NCBI RefSeq assembly: GCF_001039005.1 | Contig: NZ_LDWR01000016.1 | Location: 1-64,000 of the forward strand | Reading direction: 5' to 3' | Length of the DNA stretch: 64,000 nucleotides | Origin: Burkholderia cepacia | GTDB lineage: Bacteria; Pseudomonadota; Gammaproteobacteria; Burkholderiales; Burkholderiaceae | Shown here: positions 16,661 through 25,909 of the stretch, in pieces | Position numbering within the stretch: position 1 is the stretch's first letter | Layout of the letters: each line of letters begins with the position of its first letter | The notes under the pieces: model-generated | Databases searched by the model: none | The model's input: only the letters and a program-made list of their open reading frames with translations | What the model was told of the DNA's origin: nothing | Made by a program: the position numbers and the translations under genes

Positions 16661-16751
16661 AGCGATGTCCGGCGGTCATTGACAATGGAAGTCGGCGAGA
16701 TCCGTTACCCCGACAAAGTCTGCACGCAACTGATTCGAAGTTAGGCATCCG

Positions 16752-17651
16752 ATGAATACACAAGCCATGTTGATCAACAGGCAGGAACGAAGCGGAGAAG
16801 AATCATCCTCGCGGCAGCGATATCCAGGCGAAAGGAAAAGCAGGAAACGCCACTTGTACGTACAAACGGCGTTGGCGCTCATACTCGCGTTGGCTGCAAA
16901 TTGCACGTTTGCCGAGAGCGGCGTGAGCGACGTGCGCGACACGGATCAGCAGCAAGCCGCGTTGCGTACCCTGATGGACAAGAATCCGGCACCGGCGGAA
17001 AGCGTCAAGGGTCTCGCGCTGGCGCCATGGGCGCATGGGCCATCCATGTCAGGGCCGCTGTGGGTCGTGGCCGCATTGGTACAGCACCCGAACGATGACG
17101 TCGAAGCGGCATTGTGGACAGGCATCCTGACCCGCGACGAGCAAGGATTCCGCCTGCTCGCGAGTGACCGAAGCGAGCGCGTCGATACGTCGCCGCTATT
17201 GTGGAACGCATCGGTTGCCATGGATCTCGTCCCGTACCGAATCAGCGACCGGGAAACTGCCTTTGGCGTCCGCTTCGACAACAACTACACATCGACCGCA
17301 CATAGCGATACGACCGAGATACTGAGCTTGTATCGTTATGCAGAGGGTCGCGTGATGCCCATCTTCACCGCGCTGACGGATTGGTCGACCTATGACAAGG
17401 ATGAGGCTAGCGATTGCGTGAAGAAGAAGGCCGGGAAGGGCACGAATTCGAGCGATGCCCGACAGGATGCGTGTGATGCGGAAAGCACGACGGAGGCTCA
17501 CTACGTGCTGTCGTTTAGTCCTCACACGACCAATGGGTTCCATGACCTGCTTGTGCGCCCCAGGGGCAAGGTTGCGTCGGGCAAGTCAGCGCGTTTTACC
17601 TGGAACAACGGTACTTATCAACCGCGTCGATTCGCTGGCGACTGGCACTGA
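16752..17651 (+). CDS. Secreted hypothetical protein
   Basis: A 299-residue protein, not recognised by family. A hydrophobic signal sequence (LALILALAANCTFA, about 40-54) is preceded by 34 polar residues. That is unusual; a TTG at 16854 with AGGA eight bases upstream would give a conventional start (MYVQTALALIL) and may be the true one. The mature part is acidic, with strands such as PLWVVAALVQHP and SLYRYAEGRVMPIFTAL, and two cysteines (SDCVKKK and QDACDAE) that could form a disulfide. Probably periplasmic. No operon partner is obvious. Confidence 0.7.
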   Translation: MNTQAMLINRQERSGEESSSRQRYPGERKSRKRHLYVQTALALILALAANCTFAESGVSDVRDTDQQQAALRTLMDKNPAPAESVKGLALAPWAHGPSMSGPLWVVAALVQHPNDDVEAALWTGILTRDEQGFRLLASDRSERVDTSPLLWNASVAMDLVPYRISDRETAFGVRFDNNYTSTAHSDTTEILSLYRYAEGRVMPIFTALTDWSTYDKDEASDCVKKKAGKGTNSSDARQDACDAESTTEAHYVLSFSPHTTNGFHDLLVRPRGKVASGKSARFTWNNGTYQPRRFAGDWH

Positions 17652-17835
17652 CATTCAGCTGCAGGCCGGTTGAGACGGTCGTATTTTGCGGCCGCTTCCC
17701 GGCGTTGCCGCCGTCTCGCGTTTCCTCGATGGCATACAAGCAATATTCAGGTCGGACGACGTCCGCCATCGGCTATCTCGCAAGAAAATATCGAATGGCG
17801 CTATTCGAGGGTTATCCGTAAAATACGTCACTTCG

Positions 17836-18807
17836 ATGGTTTTCGATCACGACATCATCATGCATCGAATTGGATTCTTCGTTTGCCGCGGCTACGATGC
17901 GCTTGACCTGGCCGGACCCCTTTCGGCCTTTAATCAGGTGGTCAGAGCCGCCGGCCATACCCCATACGATCTGCAGGTCATCTCGCAGGCCGGAGGCTCC
18001 GTGCTCGGCAATGCGGGCTTTCCGATCGAGACGAAGCCGGTCGGGCGGCGCACGTTCGACACCGTCGTATTCGTGGGCGGTGATATCGAACCGATGCAGA
18101 CATCGGAGAACATCGCCGCTGCCAGGAAACTGGGGGCCAAGGCGTCGCGGGTGGCAAGCGTGTGTACGGGCGCGTTTCTGCTGGCGGAAACCGGCTTGCT
18201 GGACGGCCTGAGAGCAACGACGCACTGGCTGTATGCTGCCCAGTTGCAGTCGCGCTTCCCTCGCACCCGGGTCGAGAGCGACAGCATTTATATCGCCGAT
18301 GGCCGCATCTGGACGTCGGCGGGCATCGCCGCCGGAATAGACTTGGCGCTCGCGATGATCGAACGAGACATGGGCGCGGAAATCGCGCGCGCTGTCGCAA
18401 GGTATTTGGTCGTCCCGTATCGCCGACCGGGAGGGCAGTCCCAATTCTCGGCGATGTCGCAGATGGAACCGGAGTCGGATCGTATCCGCATCGCGCTGAA
18501 TTTTGCCCGTGAGCATCTTGCCGAAGCGCTGCCTGTCGAGCGGCTTGCCGATGCCGCCAGATTGAGTCCGCGGCAATTCGGACGCGCATTTCGCCGGGAA
18601 ACGGGTGAAACGCCCGCCAAGGCGGTCGAGCGCTTGCGCGTTGAAGCTGCACGGCTGCGCCTGCAGAGCGGTAGTGAGCCGATCGAACAGATTGCGCTCG
18701 CGGTGGGGTTCGCCGATCCGGAACGGATGCGAAGGGCCTTCGTCAAACTGCATGGACATCCGCCGCAATCGATCCGACGCGAAAGCAGATTGAACGGTGA
18801 GCGCTGA
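17836..18807 (+). CDS. GlxA family transcriptional regulator (DJ-1/PfpI + AraC HTH)
   Basis: About 323 residues. The N-terminal DJ-1/PfpI-like domain (10-180) has the nucleophile-elbow Cys at 110 (SVCTGAFLLAETGLLDG). The C-terminal AraC-type domain holds two helix-turn-helix motifs (VERLADAARLSPRQFGRAFRR and IEQIALAVGFADPERMRRAF). Regulators of this class control quaternary-amine, arginine or stress genes. Two starts are possible (17836 and 17860), neither with a clear ribosome-binding site. Nearby is a second DJ-1/PfpI protein, Tat-exported, at 19510-20364. Confidence 0.88.
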   Translation: MVFDHDIIMHRIGFFVCRGYDALDLAGPLSAFNQVVRAAGHTPYDLQVISQAGGSVLGNAGFPIETKPVGRRTFDTVVFVGGDIEPMQTSENIAAARKLGAKASRVASVCTGAFLLAETGLLDGLRATTHWLYAAQLQSRFPRTRVESDSIYIADGRIWTSAGIAAGIDLALAMIERDMGAEIARAVARYLVVPYRRPGGQSQFSAMSQMEPESDRIRIALNFAREHLAEALPVERLADAARLSPRQFGRAFRRETGETPAKAVERLRVEAARLRLQSGSEPIEQIALAVGFADPERMRRAFVKLHGHPPQSIRRESRLNGER

Positions 18808-18825
18808 TCGAGGGCCGATCAGCGC
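18801..18825 (+). terminator. Stem-loop overlapping the GlxA-type stop codon
   Basis: A perfect 10-bp stem (GCGCTGATCG / CGATCAGCGC) with a 5-base loop; the stop TGA (18805-18807) is inside the first arm. GTCACTTTCCC follows, so the T-run is poor. It lies between convergent genes. Confidence 0.5.
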
Positions 18826-18911
18826 GTCACTTTCCCATTCCGATGGATCAGGCCGCTGCCGTTTGACCCACCGCCCGGGAAACTTTCACCGACACCGACG
18901 AGCGTCGGGTT

Positions 18912-19376
18912 TCAGCGGGCGTAACTGTTCCAGATGTCGCGATGCAGCTTCCAGGTGTCGCCCTGCTTCACGAAGACAAGGATCTGCTTGCCGCGATATT
19001 TGAGCTTGCCGCTCGGATCACGGATCTCGGCATCCGACACTTCGGTCACCATCCGGTCGTTGCCGTAGAACTCGTAGTTGTCGAAGGATACGGTGCAAGG
19101 CCTGGATCCCGAATATCCTTTGGTGAAATACGCGACGATCGCGCCGGGGCCGGTGACCCGGTCGCCCCCGGGCGGTAACAGTGCGCCGTCTTCCGTATAG
19201 AGGCGACCTATCGCAGCGTAATCACCTCGCGCGAAGGCGTCCGCCCATCGTGCATTTTCGGCTTTGATGGCCGCTTCGGGCGGACGCTGGGCGTCACTTG
19301 CCGTTGCAGGTGGCGCAACAGCGAAAAGGGCGATGCAGGCTGCGAGGGCAGCAACACAATGACGAGTCTGTCGCAT
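18912..19376 (-). CDS. Exported SnoaL/NTF2-like protein (SgcJ/EcaC type)
   Basis: A 154-residue protein with a signal peptide (MRQTRHCVAALAACIALFAV...ATAS). The mature domain IKAENARWADAFARGDYAAIGRLYTEDGALLPPGGDRVTG covers the NTF2-like cone fold, and the C-terminal W-K-L-H-R-D-I-W-N is the usual last strand of the SgcJ/EcaC group. Such domains bind small hydrophobic ligands or act as isomerases; exported versions are poorly understood. The start at 19376 gives a normal signal peptide. It lies downstream of the DJ-1 gene on the same strand and could share its transcript. Confidence 0.8.
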   Translation of the reverse strand: MRQTRHCVAALAACIALFAVAPPATASDAQRPPEAAIKAENARWADAFARGDYAAIGRLYTEDGALLPPGGDRVTGPGAIVAYFTKGYSGSRPCTVSFDNYEFYGNDRMVTEVSDAEIRDPSGKLKYRGKQILVFVKQGDTWKLHRDIWNSYAR

Positions 19377-19509
19377 GCGATGATTTCCGATCTTGGCTTG
19401 AATTGAAGTGGGCCGCACCGGCTTGGGCAGACGGGGCGTGCAGACCATGCCGGTTGCGGCCTTCATCGAGGCCAGCGGTGTGGCCTCGCGCACAACGCGT
19501 GGAAGTGTT

Positions 19510-20364
19510 TCAGCGAACACCTGGAATGCGTGCGAGTCCCTTGGATGCGCCCGGCAGTTTCTTGTCGACCATCGCAATGAGTTCTGGCCGGGCATCTCGG
19601 GGATGGCCGGAATGGAACGGCGGCGCGGGATCGTATTCGATCACGAGTTGCGTGAATTCGGCGGCCTGTTGACCGCGCAGTTTCGCGGCCACGCGAAGGG
19701 CGAAGTCGATGCCCGCCGTTACGCCGCCGCCGCTCATGAAGCGGCCGTTGTCGTCTTCCACGAAGCGATCCGGAACGGGGATGGCGCCATATTCGGACAG
19801 CTTGTTGACGAAGGCCCAATGGCAGGCGCTGCGCTTGCCCTTGAGAATGCCCGTTGCGGCGAGCACGAGCGACCCGTTGCACACCGACGTCACATGGTCG
19901 GCGCGCTCGGCCAGACGCCGGATCTGCGCTTGATATGCCGGCTGCATCGGCGCCGTCAGATTAGATCCGCCGGGAACCAGAATCAGGCCTGCCTTCTCGA
20001 TATCGGCCAGTCGTTCGGTCTTGCCATACATGACGCCGAATTCGAGCGGCACATAACCGCCATCGAGGCTCGCATAGCGAACGTTCGTGTTCGGTAACCG
20101 GTGAAAGATCTCGCTGGGGCCGGCGAAATCGAGCAGTGTCCCGCCGGGATATACCGCGATGACGATGTCGAGCGGATCGGCCGGGGAGAGCATCCCGTCG
20201 TTGCCCGTCTGCGCATAAGCGGAAGTGGGGCGGCCAAGCAGGGTTCCGCCTCCCAGGATGGCGCCGAGCGTGGCGAGGCTGCCAAGCTTGAGCACATCGC
20301 GGCGGGAACGGTCCGCGCCAATCGGCTGCTGGCCGGACGCGTTGTTTTCGCTATTGTCGGTCAA
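19510..20364 (-). CDS. Tat-exported DJ-1/PfpI family protein
   Basis: A 284-residue protein starting with TTG (20364), which has AAGGAG eight bases upstream and no better ATG. A twin-arginine signal (SRRDVLK, 20-26, then LGSLATLGAILGGG) ends near AYA-QT (51). The DJ-1/PfpI domain has the nucleophile-elbow Cys at 162 (SVCNGSLVLAATGIL) and resembles isonitrile hydratase (InhA) and the sensor half of GlxA regulators. A folded, periplasmic DJ-1 protein is uncommon. The gene lies about 150 bases downstream of an SDR gene on the same strand. Confidence 0.87.
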   Translation of the reverse strand: MTDNSENNASGQQPIGADRSRRDVLKLGSLATLGAILGGGTLLGRPTSAYAQTGNDGMLSPADPLDIVIAVYPGGTLLDFAGPSEIFHRLPNTNVRYASLDGGYVPLEFGVMYGKTERLADIEKAGLILVPGGSNLTAPMQPAYQAQIRRLAERADHVTSVCNGSLVLAATGILKGKRSACHWAFVNKLSEYGAIPVPDRFVEDDNGRFMSGGGVTAGIDFALRVAAKLRGQQAAEFTQLVIEYDPAPPFHSGHPRDARPELIAMVDKKLPGASKGLARIPGVR

Positions 20365-20516
20365 GATATTTTCTCCTTGTACGTCGGCCCCCTCTGCGGG
20401 CGCAGCCAGGTCGGGCCGGATTGCCGGACCGCCACGACGAAAGGCGCGGCGGGGGTGTGATTCACATGAGTGGAGCCGCGGTGTCGTGCCGGGCTCCGAA
20501 ACCGGAAGCCGAGGCC

Positions 20517-21263
20517 TTAAAGTTGCGACATGCCGCCATCGACGACCAGTTCGGTGCCGACGACGTAGGAGGATTCGTCGCTGGCGAGATAGAGCGCCGC
20601 GTAGGCAATGTCCTCGGCTTTTCCCATGTGGCCCACCGGGATAGCCTTGGCGAACTCGGCCTTGCGGTCGCGAACCCACTCTTCGGACATCCCCCACTTG
20701 CTGATCAGGGGCGTGTCCATCGCGCCGGGAGCGATCGCGTTGAAGCGGATCTTGCGGTCGAGAAACTCGTAGGACCAGCTGCGGGCAAGGGATCGGACGG
20801 CCGCCTTCGCCGCCGCGGTCAGCGAGATGCCATGCTTGCCGGTCTGCGCGACGAACGATGTATTGAGGATGACTGAGGAACACTCTCGCAAGATCGGGAG
20901 CGCCGCCTGGAGCGTATACACCACGCCCTTGACGTTGATGTCCAGGATCTCGTCATAGAGTGCCTCGTCGATGTCGTTGACGGCTGACGGGAACGCCCGA
21001 CCCGCATTGGCGAACACGACATCCAGCCCGCCGAACTGCTCTTTCACTTCCGCGGCAATCGCCCGCATGTCGTCGATCGAACGGACGTCGCCCTTGAGAA
21101 CGAGCGCATTCTCGCCAAGCTCGGCCTTCACGCGTTCAAATACGGCATCGTCGCGACCGGTAACCGCTACGCGGGCGCCTTCGGCAATGAAGAGCCTGGC
21201 GGTTGCAAGACCGATGCCACTCGTGCCACCGGTGATCAAAGCTGACTTGTTCCTGAGCCTCAT
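20517..21263 (-). CDS. SDR family oxidoreductase with altered active site
   Basis: A 248-residue short-chain dehydrogenase fold. TGGTSGIG (11-18), NAG (86-88) and S136 are normal, and the C-terminal end VDGGMSQL is typical. The catalytic Tyr of Y-x-x-x-K is missing: the segment reads S-L-T-A-A-A-K, with Thr at 149 and Lys at 153. The codon is ACC, two changes away from a Tyr codon. The protein may therefore be inactive, use another residue or have a binding role. AAGGA precedes the start at 21263 by seven bases. It heads the SDR/DJ-1/NTF2-like group. Confidence 0.88.
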   Translation of the reverse strand: MRLRNKSALITGGTSGIGLATARLFIAEGARVAVTGRDDAVFERVKAELGENALVLKGDVRSIDDMRAIAAEVKEQFGGLDVVFANAGRAFPSAVNDIDEALYDEILDINVKGVVYTLQAALPILRECSSVILNTSFVAQTGKHGISLTAAAKAAVRSLARSWSYEFLDRKIRFNAIAPGAMDTPLISKWGMSEEWVRDRKAEFAKAIPVGHMGKAEDIAYAALYLASDESSYVVGTELVVDGGMSQL

Positions 21264-21435
21264 CGTGTGTTCCTTTATCTGCCTCGTGATTGACCAAGCC
21301 GACGGTTCAAAGCGCAATCATGTTGATGCGCCTGACTCGTCTTCCATACCAATTATGAAAGGCGACACAGAAGGCTCAAAGGTCGTATAACCCTCAAAAA
21401 ACGTCACGCGGTCGCAGGCGGTTGGCCAAACGTCG

Positions 21436-21545
21436 GGCGGACTCACTTCCGCGCTCGATTCGGGAATGGTCGGCGAGATATGGACCGTGATGCAGACGCT
21501 GGCCCGCGAGGGAACATGACGAGGGTCGTCGTTGCGTACGCAACG
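21436..21545 (+). pseudogene. Remnant of a polar amino acid ABC transporter ATPase
   Basis: In the gap 21264-21690, codons 21436-21519 read GGLTSALDSGMVGEIWTVMQTLAREGT and a stop. This matches the Walker B/D-loop stretch of GlnQ-type ATPases ([26 protein letters not shown]). After a one-base frame change at 21516 the reading continues MTRVVVAYAT, matching MTMVVVTHEM. The rest of the gene is not seen. The remnant is convergent with the lone amino-acid-binding protein gene that follows, suggesting loss of a former transporter operon. Recognised by eye only. Confidence 0.5.
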
Positions 21546-21690
21546 GCCGAGGCTGAACAGAAGGCACCGTGATCGACGAACGGCTGCTATGTCTTCGAAT
21601 ACCGCTGCCCAAAAAAAGAGGCGCCGCGCACTCATGCACGACGCCCCTTCGCTTTCTCCGCCAGCCGTCACCGGCCAACTCGTCACATCG

Positions 21691-22461
21691 TCAATTGTAG
21701 ATATCGAACGAGAAATACTTCTTCGCGATGCGTTGGTAAGTCCCGTCCTGAATCAGGCTCGCAAGCGCCTGGTTGATCTGCGTGCGCAGCGGGTCATCGT
21801 CCTTGCGCACACCGATCGCCGAACCGACACCGAGCGTCTTCGGATCATGCAGTGCCGGCCCCGCGAATTCGAAGTTCGCCCCCTTCGCGGTCTTCAGGAA
21901 ACCGAGGTCGGCCTGCACCGACGATTGCAGCGACGCGTCGAGCCGGCCCGACAGCAGGTCCTGGTACACGAGATCCTGCGTCTGGTACGTGCGGACGATC
22001 ACACCCTTCGGCTCCCAGTACGTGCGTGCGTAGGTCTCCTGCGTCGAACCCTGCTCGACACCGACGCTCTTGCCCTGCAGCGACTCGGGCGTCGGCTGCA
22101 GGTTCGAGCCGCGCCGCGCGACGAGACGCGGCGGCACGTTGTTGATCTTGTCGGTGAACGCGATCTGCGCGAGCCGTTTCTCGGTCACGCTCATCGACGA
22201 CAGCACGCCGTCGAACTTGCGTGCCTTCAACGCGGGGATCATCCCGTCGAACGCGTTCTCGACCCATACGCAGCGCACCTTCATCCGTTCGCAGATCGCG
22301 TTGCCGAGATCGATGTCGAAGCCGACGAGCTTGCCGTCGGGCGCGAGCGATTCGAACGGCGCATAACTGGGATCGACGCCGAGGCGCAGGACCGCCGGGT
22401 CTTTCGCGGCGGCGGCGCCTGCCGTCAGCGCGAGCGCGACGGCCAGAACGAGCTTTTTCAT
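21691..22461 (-). CDS. Amino acid ABC transporter substrate-binding protein (ArgT/HisJ-like)
   Basis: A 256-residue periplasmic binding protein. The signal peptide is MKKLVLAVALALTAGAAAA. The mature protein has the family 3 pattern LRLGVDPSYAPFESLAPDG..GFDIDLGNAICERM, which binds lysine/arginine/ornithine/histidine-type ligands. The start at 22461 has TTGGAG six bases upstream. No permease or ATPase gene adjoins; only an ATPase remnant lies downstream. It may serve another importer in trans, or be an orphan of a decayed operon. The MFS gene upstream is 141 bases away. Confidence 0.92.
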   Translation of the reverse strand: MKKLVLAVALALTAGAAAAKDPAVLRLGVDPSYAPFESLAPDGKLVGFDIDLGNAICERMKVRCVWVENAFDGMIPALKARKFDGVLSSMSVTEKRLAQIAFTDKINNVPPRLVARRGSNLQPTPESLQGKSVGVEQGSTQETYARTYWEPKGVIVRTYQTQDLVYQDLLSGRLDASLQSSVQADLGFLKTAKGANFEFAGPALHDPKTLGVGSAIGVRKDDDPLRTQINQALASLIQDGTYQRIAKKYFSFDIYN

Positions 22462-22602
22462 TTGTGTCTCCAATACCGATTGATTGTGTTTGTCGTGAAG
22501 CGAACAGCGGCCGATGGGCGTGACGGCCCGCGCCCGGCCATGCGCGGGCGGCTGGACGGTCGCCGGAAGAGGCCGGCGAACACCCGGATCAGGAAATCGG
22601 GT

Positions 22603-23832
22603 TCAGTGCGCGGCGCCGGTGATGCGCACCATGCTGTGCCGGTAGCCGGCGGGCGAGAACGCGGCGTTCAGCGCGGCCATCGCCGCGATCACGGCGATGT
22701 GCATCCACCACGCGTTCGCGAAACCGCCGCCCGCGTCGCGCAGCCAGCCGATCAGCCAGGGGCTCGCCGCCACCGTCAGGAAGCCGACGCCCTGCACGAA
22801 CGCGGCGAGCGCGCCCGCGAGCCGCGCGTCGTGCAGGTGGTCGAGCGTGACGATCAGGCTCATCGAGAAGAAGCCGCCGAGACCGAGGCCGACGCTCGCG
22901 ACCCACAGCCACGGCGCGAACGCGGGCAGCGTCGCGAACCCGACGAAGCCGGCCGCCTGCAGCGCGAGCGTGAGCCACAGCACGTTGCGACGGTCGGGCG
23001 AACGTTTCGCGAGCATCGGCATCGCGAGCGCGCCGGTCGCCTGGAACAGCGCCATCCATGCGAACAGGTTGCCGCTCGCCTGCGGGCTCATGCCGACGCC
23101 GCGGTAGAACGCGGGCAGCCACGCGACGAGGCTCGCGTAGCCGCTGTTGCTGAGGCCGAAGAACAGCGCGAGCTGCCATGCGCGCGGAATGCGTGCGAAT
23201 GCAGTGATCGAGGTCGAGGCGGCCGTCGCGTGCACGGTGTCGCGCGGCGCTTTCGCGCGCCACAGCGCGAGCGTGACGAACGCGGGCACGGCCCACACGG
23301 CGAGCGCGAGATGCCAGCCGCCGTGCACGGCGAGCCACGGGCTCGCGACCGCGCCGAATGCGCCGCCGCCGACCAGCGCGGCCGAATAGAGCCCCATCGC
23401 GAGCGGCAGCCGGTCGACGAACCAGCGTTTCGCGAGGCCCGGCACGAGCGCCTGGACCACGGCGACACCGGCGCCCGCGACGATCGCGGTTGCGATCAGG
23501 CCCGCACTGCCGCCGGCCCACAGGCGCGCCGTGCAGCCGGCCGCGATCAGCGCCAGCGCGGCGGTCAGCGCGCGCTGCTCGCCGAAGCGCCGCGCGAGCC
23601 CGACACCGACACCGGCCACGACCCCCATCAGCACGAACGGCAGCGTGGTCAGTAGCGCGGCCGCACGGAAGCCGAGGCCCGTGTCGGCGCGCACGACGTC
23701 GAGCACGGGGCCGAACGCGGTCAGGAACGGACGCAGGTTGAGGCCGGCGAGTACCAGCAGCGCGAGCGCGCCATAGGACACGAAAGCCGCATGCGGGCGG
23801 TGTACGGCTTGCGCGGTGCCGGGATCGGTCAT
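22603..23832 (-). CDS. MFS transporter (CynX/NimT-like)
   Basis: A 409-residue carrier with twelve hydrophobic segments in two halves. The early segment LNLRPFLTAFGPVLDVVRADTGL is the signature of the CynX/NimT cyanate and 2-nitroimidazole subgroup of the major facilitator superfamily. Substrates of that group are small anions or drugs, and here it is unknown. No regulator is directly attached; the XRE/MmyB regulator gene lies upstream on the same strand 218 bases away. Confidence 0.9.
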   Translation of the reverse strand: MTDPGTAQAVHRPHAAFVSYGALALLVLAGLNLRPFLTAFGPVLDVVRADTGLGFRAAALLTTLPFVLMGVVAGVGVGLARRFGEQRALTAALALIAAGCTARLWAGGSAGLIATAIVAGAGVAVVQALVPGLAKRWFVDRLPLAMGLYSAALVGGGAFGAVASPWLAVHGGWHLALAVWAVPAFVTLALWRAKAPRDTVHATAASTSITAFARIPRAWQLALFFGLSNSGYASLVAWLPAFYRGVGMSPQASGNLFAWMALFQATGALAMPMLAKRSPDRRNVLWLTLALQAAGFVGFATLPAFAPWLWVASVGLGLGGFFSMSLIVTLDHLHDARLAGALAAFVQGVGFLTVAASPWLIGWLRDAGGGFANAWWMHIAVIAAMAALNAAFSPAGYRHSMVRITGAAH

Positions 23833-24050
23833 CGGGGATGCTCCAGGGAAGGGCCGGTGGCCCTGTGATGCGATGCCGAAAGGGTAAGCGCGCGCTACGC
23901 CAGGTGAAAATTAAATATTCGACTGGGAATCAGTGCGGATTGCGATGGGATCGCGCGGGGCGGTGGGGACGGATGGGCGCGGCCGGCGGGGCGGGCGACG
24001 CCGTGTGGCGCATGGCCCGCGGCGCAGCCGTCGCTCCGGATTGCGCGTGG

Positions 24051-24920
24051 TTATGCAGCCGGCACTTGCTGCGCGCCGGCCTGTTCACGTGCCTGTTCTC
24101 GGGCCGCGACGAGCGCCCGGATGCGCGCGCGGTCGGCCGCCGTCGAGGGCGTGAAGATCACGAGGCTCAGGTCGGGGCGGCCGATCACCGAGAACGCCGA
24201 ATACTCGAGCGCGATCCGGCCGGCCTGCGGATGGCGGATCTCTTTCGTCCCTTCGTCATGCGAATGGATATCGTGGTCGCGCCACATCGCGTCGAATTCG
24301 GCGCTCTCCATGCGCATCTCGTCGACGAACGCCTGCACGGCCTGCGTCGCGCCGCTGCGCGCGACGTCGGCGCGAAACGCGCCCACCGCGAATTGCGCGA
24401 CGCGCGCCCAGTTCGACTGCGCCGCGCGCACGCGCGGATCGACGAAGATCAGCCGCAGGATGTTGCGCGCGGACGGCTGCAGCGTTGCATAGTCGGTCAG
24501 CGTCGCGGCCGCCGCGTCGTTCCATGCGACGACGTCCCAGGTCGCCGTGCGCACGATCGCGGGGCTCGCGTCGAGCGAATCGAGCACGTGCTGCAGGCGC
24601 GGCGTCACGCTGGCGGGGGCGTGATAGCGCACCTCGGGCGGATGGCCGACGCCGATCAGGAACAGGTGCTCGCGTTCCGCTTCGTTGAGCATCAGCGCGC
24701 GGGCGAGCCGATCGAGCACGTCGGCCGACGGCGCGCCGCCGCGCCCCTGTTCGAGCCACGTGTACCACGCGGCACTCACGTGCGCGCGCTGCGCGACTTC
24801 CTCGCGTCGCAGGCCCGGCGTGCGGCGGCGCGTGGCCGGCAGCCCGAGCGCGGCCGGGTCGAGTTTCTCGCGGCGGTCCCGCAGGTACGCGCCGAGCAGG
24901 TTGTCGGGGGCGTCAGCCAT
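24051..24920 (-). CDS. XRE-type regulator with MmyB-like ligand domain
   Basis: A 289-residue regulator. The helix-turn-helix is in residues 30-85 ([27 protein letters not shown]). The rest is the MmyB-like PAS-fold domain, with [16 protein letters not shown] and the [14 protein letters not shown] stretch; members in Streptomyces bind fatty-acid ligands. It is divergent from an NAD-dependent epimerase gene, with a 14-bp perfect palindrome 14 bases before its start, suggesting autorepression and control of the epimerase. Confidence 0.92.
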   Translation of the reverse strand: MADAPDNLLGAYLRDRREKLDPAALGLPATRRRTPGLRREEVAQRAHVSAAWYTWLEQGRGGAPSADVLDRLARALMLNEAEREHLFLIGVGHPPEVRYHAPASVTPRLQHVLDSLDASPAIVRTATWDVVAWNDAAAATLTDYATLQPSARNILRLIFVDPRVRAAQSNWARVAQFAVGAFRADVARSGATQAVQAFVDEMRMESAEFDAMWRDHDIHSHDEGTKEIRHPQAGRIALEYSAFSVIGRPDLSLVIFTPSTAADRARIRALVAAREQAREQAGAQQVPAA

Positions 24921-24933
24921 ATCCTGTTAGTTC

Positions 24934-24947
24934 GTTTACCGGTAAAC
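24934..24947. promoter_or_regulatory. 14-bp perfect palindrome GTTTACCGGTAAAC
   Basis: The site lies in the 95-base divergent spacer between the XRE/MmyB gene (start 24920) and the epimerase gene (start 25016). It is AT-richer than its surroundings and is the best candidate operator for the adjacent regulator. Confidence 0.6.
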
Positions 24948-25015
24948 CGTCACGACTTCACCGCGAGCGGCCGTCGACAGATAGTAAGCCTCCATTCCAC
25001 CCGGAGGTACTCAAC

Positions 25016-25909
25016 ATGCGTGTCTTTGTCACTGGAGCGTCGGGATTCGTCGGCGCCGCCGTCGTTGCCGAACTCGTTGCCGCCGGGCACTCGGTGCTCG
25101 GTCTCGCGCGGTCCGACGCGGCCGCCGCGTCGGTTTCGGCCGCCGGCGCCGACGTGCATCGCGGGTCGCTGGAGGATCACGACAGCCTGACGCGCGGCGC
25201 CGAAGCCGCCGATGCGGTGATCCATACGGGATTCAATCACGACTTCTCGCGCTTCGCGCAGAACTGCGAGCTCGACCGTCGCGCGATCGAAGCGATCGGC
25301 GCGGTGCTCGCGGGCTCGGCGCGGCCGCTGGTCGTCACGTCGGGCCTCGCGCTCGTCGCGCCTGGACGCGAGGCGACGGAGGACGATCCGCACGTGCCGG
25401 TGTCGTCGGTGTATCCGCGCGCGTCCGAAGCCACCGCGGCCGCGCTGGAAGCGCGCGGCGTGCACACGTCGGTCGTGCGCCTGCCGCCGTCCGTGCACGG
25501 CGACGGCGATCACGGCTTCGTGCCGCGCCTCATTGCGTTCGCCAGGGAGAAGGGCGCGTCGGCCTATCTCGGCGACGGCGGCAATCGCTGGCCGGCCGTG
25601 CACCGGCTCGACGCGGCGCGCGTGTACCGGCTCGCGGTCGAGCGCGGCGCGGCCGGCGCGCGCTATCACGCGGTCGACGATACCGGGGTGCCGTTCCGCG
25701 AGATCGCGGCGGTGATCGGCCGCCGGCTGAACCTGCCGGTCGTCGCGAAATCGAGTGCGGATGCGGGCGAGCACTTCGGCTGGTTCGCGATGTTCGCGGG
25801 GATGGATGCGCCGGCAACCAGCGAGCGCACGCGTGCATCGCTCGACTGGGCGCCGACGCAGCCGGGGCTGCTGGCCGATATCGACCGGCCGCGGTATTTC
25901 GAAAGCTGA
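25016..25909 (+). CDS. NAD-dependent epimerase/dehydratase (extended SDR)
   Basis: A 297-residue Rossmann protein starting [20 protein letters not shown] (GxxGxxG at 7-13). The later stretch [15 protein letters not shown] stands where extended SDRs carry Y-x-x-x-K; here Y is followed by P-R-A-S, so the Lys is not at the usual place. Such proteins form the atypical SDR a5-like group of putative NAD-binding reductases. GGAGG precedes the start by nine bases. Divergent from the XRE/MmyB regulator, which probably controls it. Confidence 0.88.
   Translation: MRVFVTGASGFVGAAVVAELVAAGHSVLGLARSDAAAASVSAAGADVHRGSLEDHDSLTRGAEAADAVIHTGFNHDFSRFAQNCELDRRAIEAIGAVLAGSARPLVVTSGLALVAPGREATEDDPHVPVSSVYPRASEATAAALEARGVHTSVVRLPPSVHGDGDHGFVPRLIAFAREKGASAYLGDGGNRWPAVHRLDAARVYRLAVERGAAGARYHAVDDTGVPFREIAAVIGRRLNLPVVAKSSADAGEHFGWFAMFAGMDAPATSERTRASLDWAPTQPGLLADIDRPRYFES

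Noticed and set aside
21318-21686. Minus-strand open frames in the gap before the binding-protein gene
   Set aside because: No similarity or start signal; the plus strand instead shows the ABC ATPase remnant.
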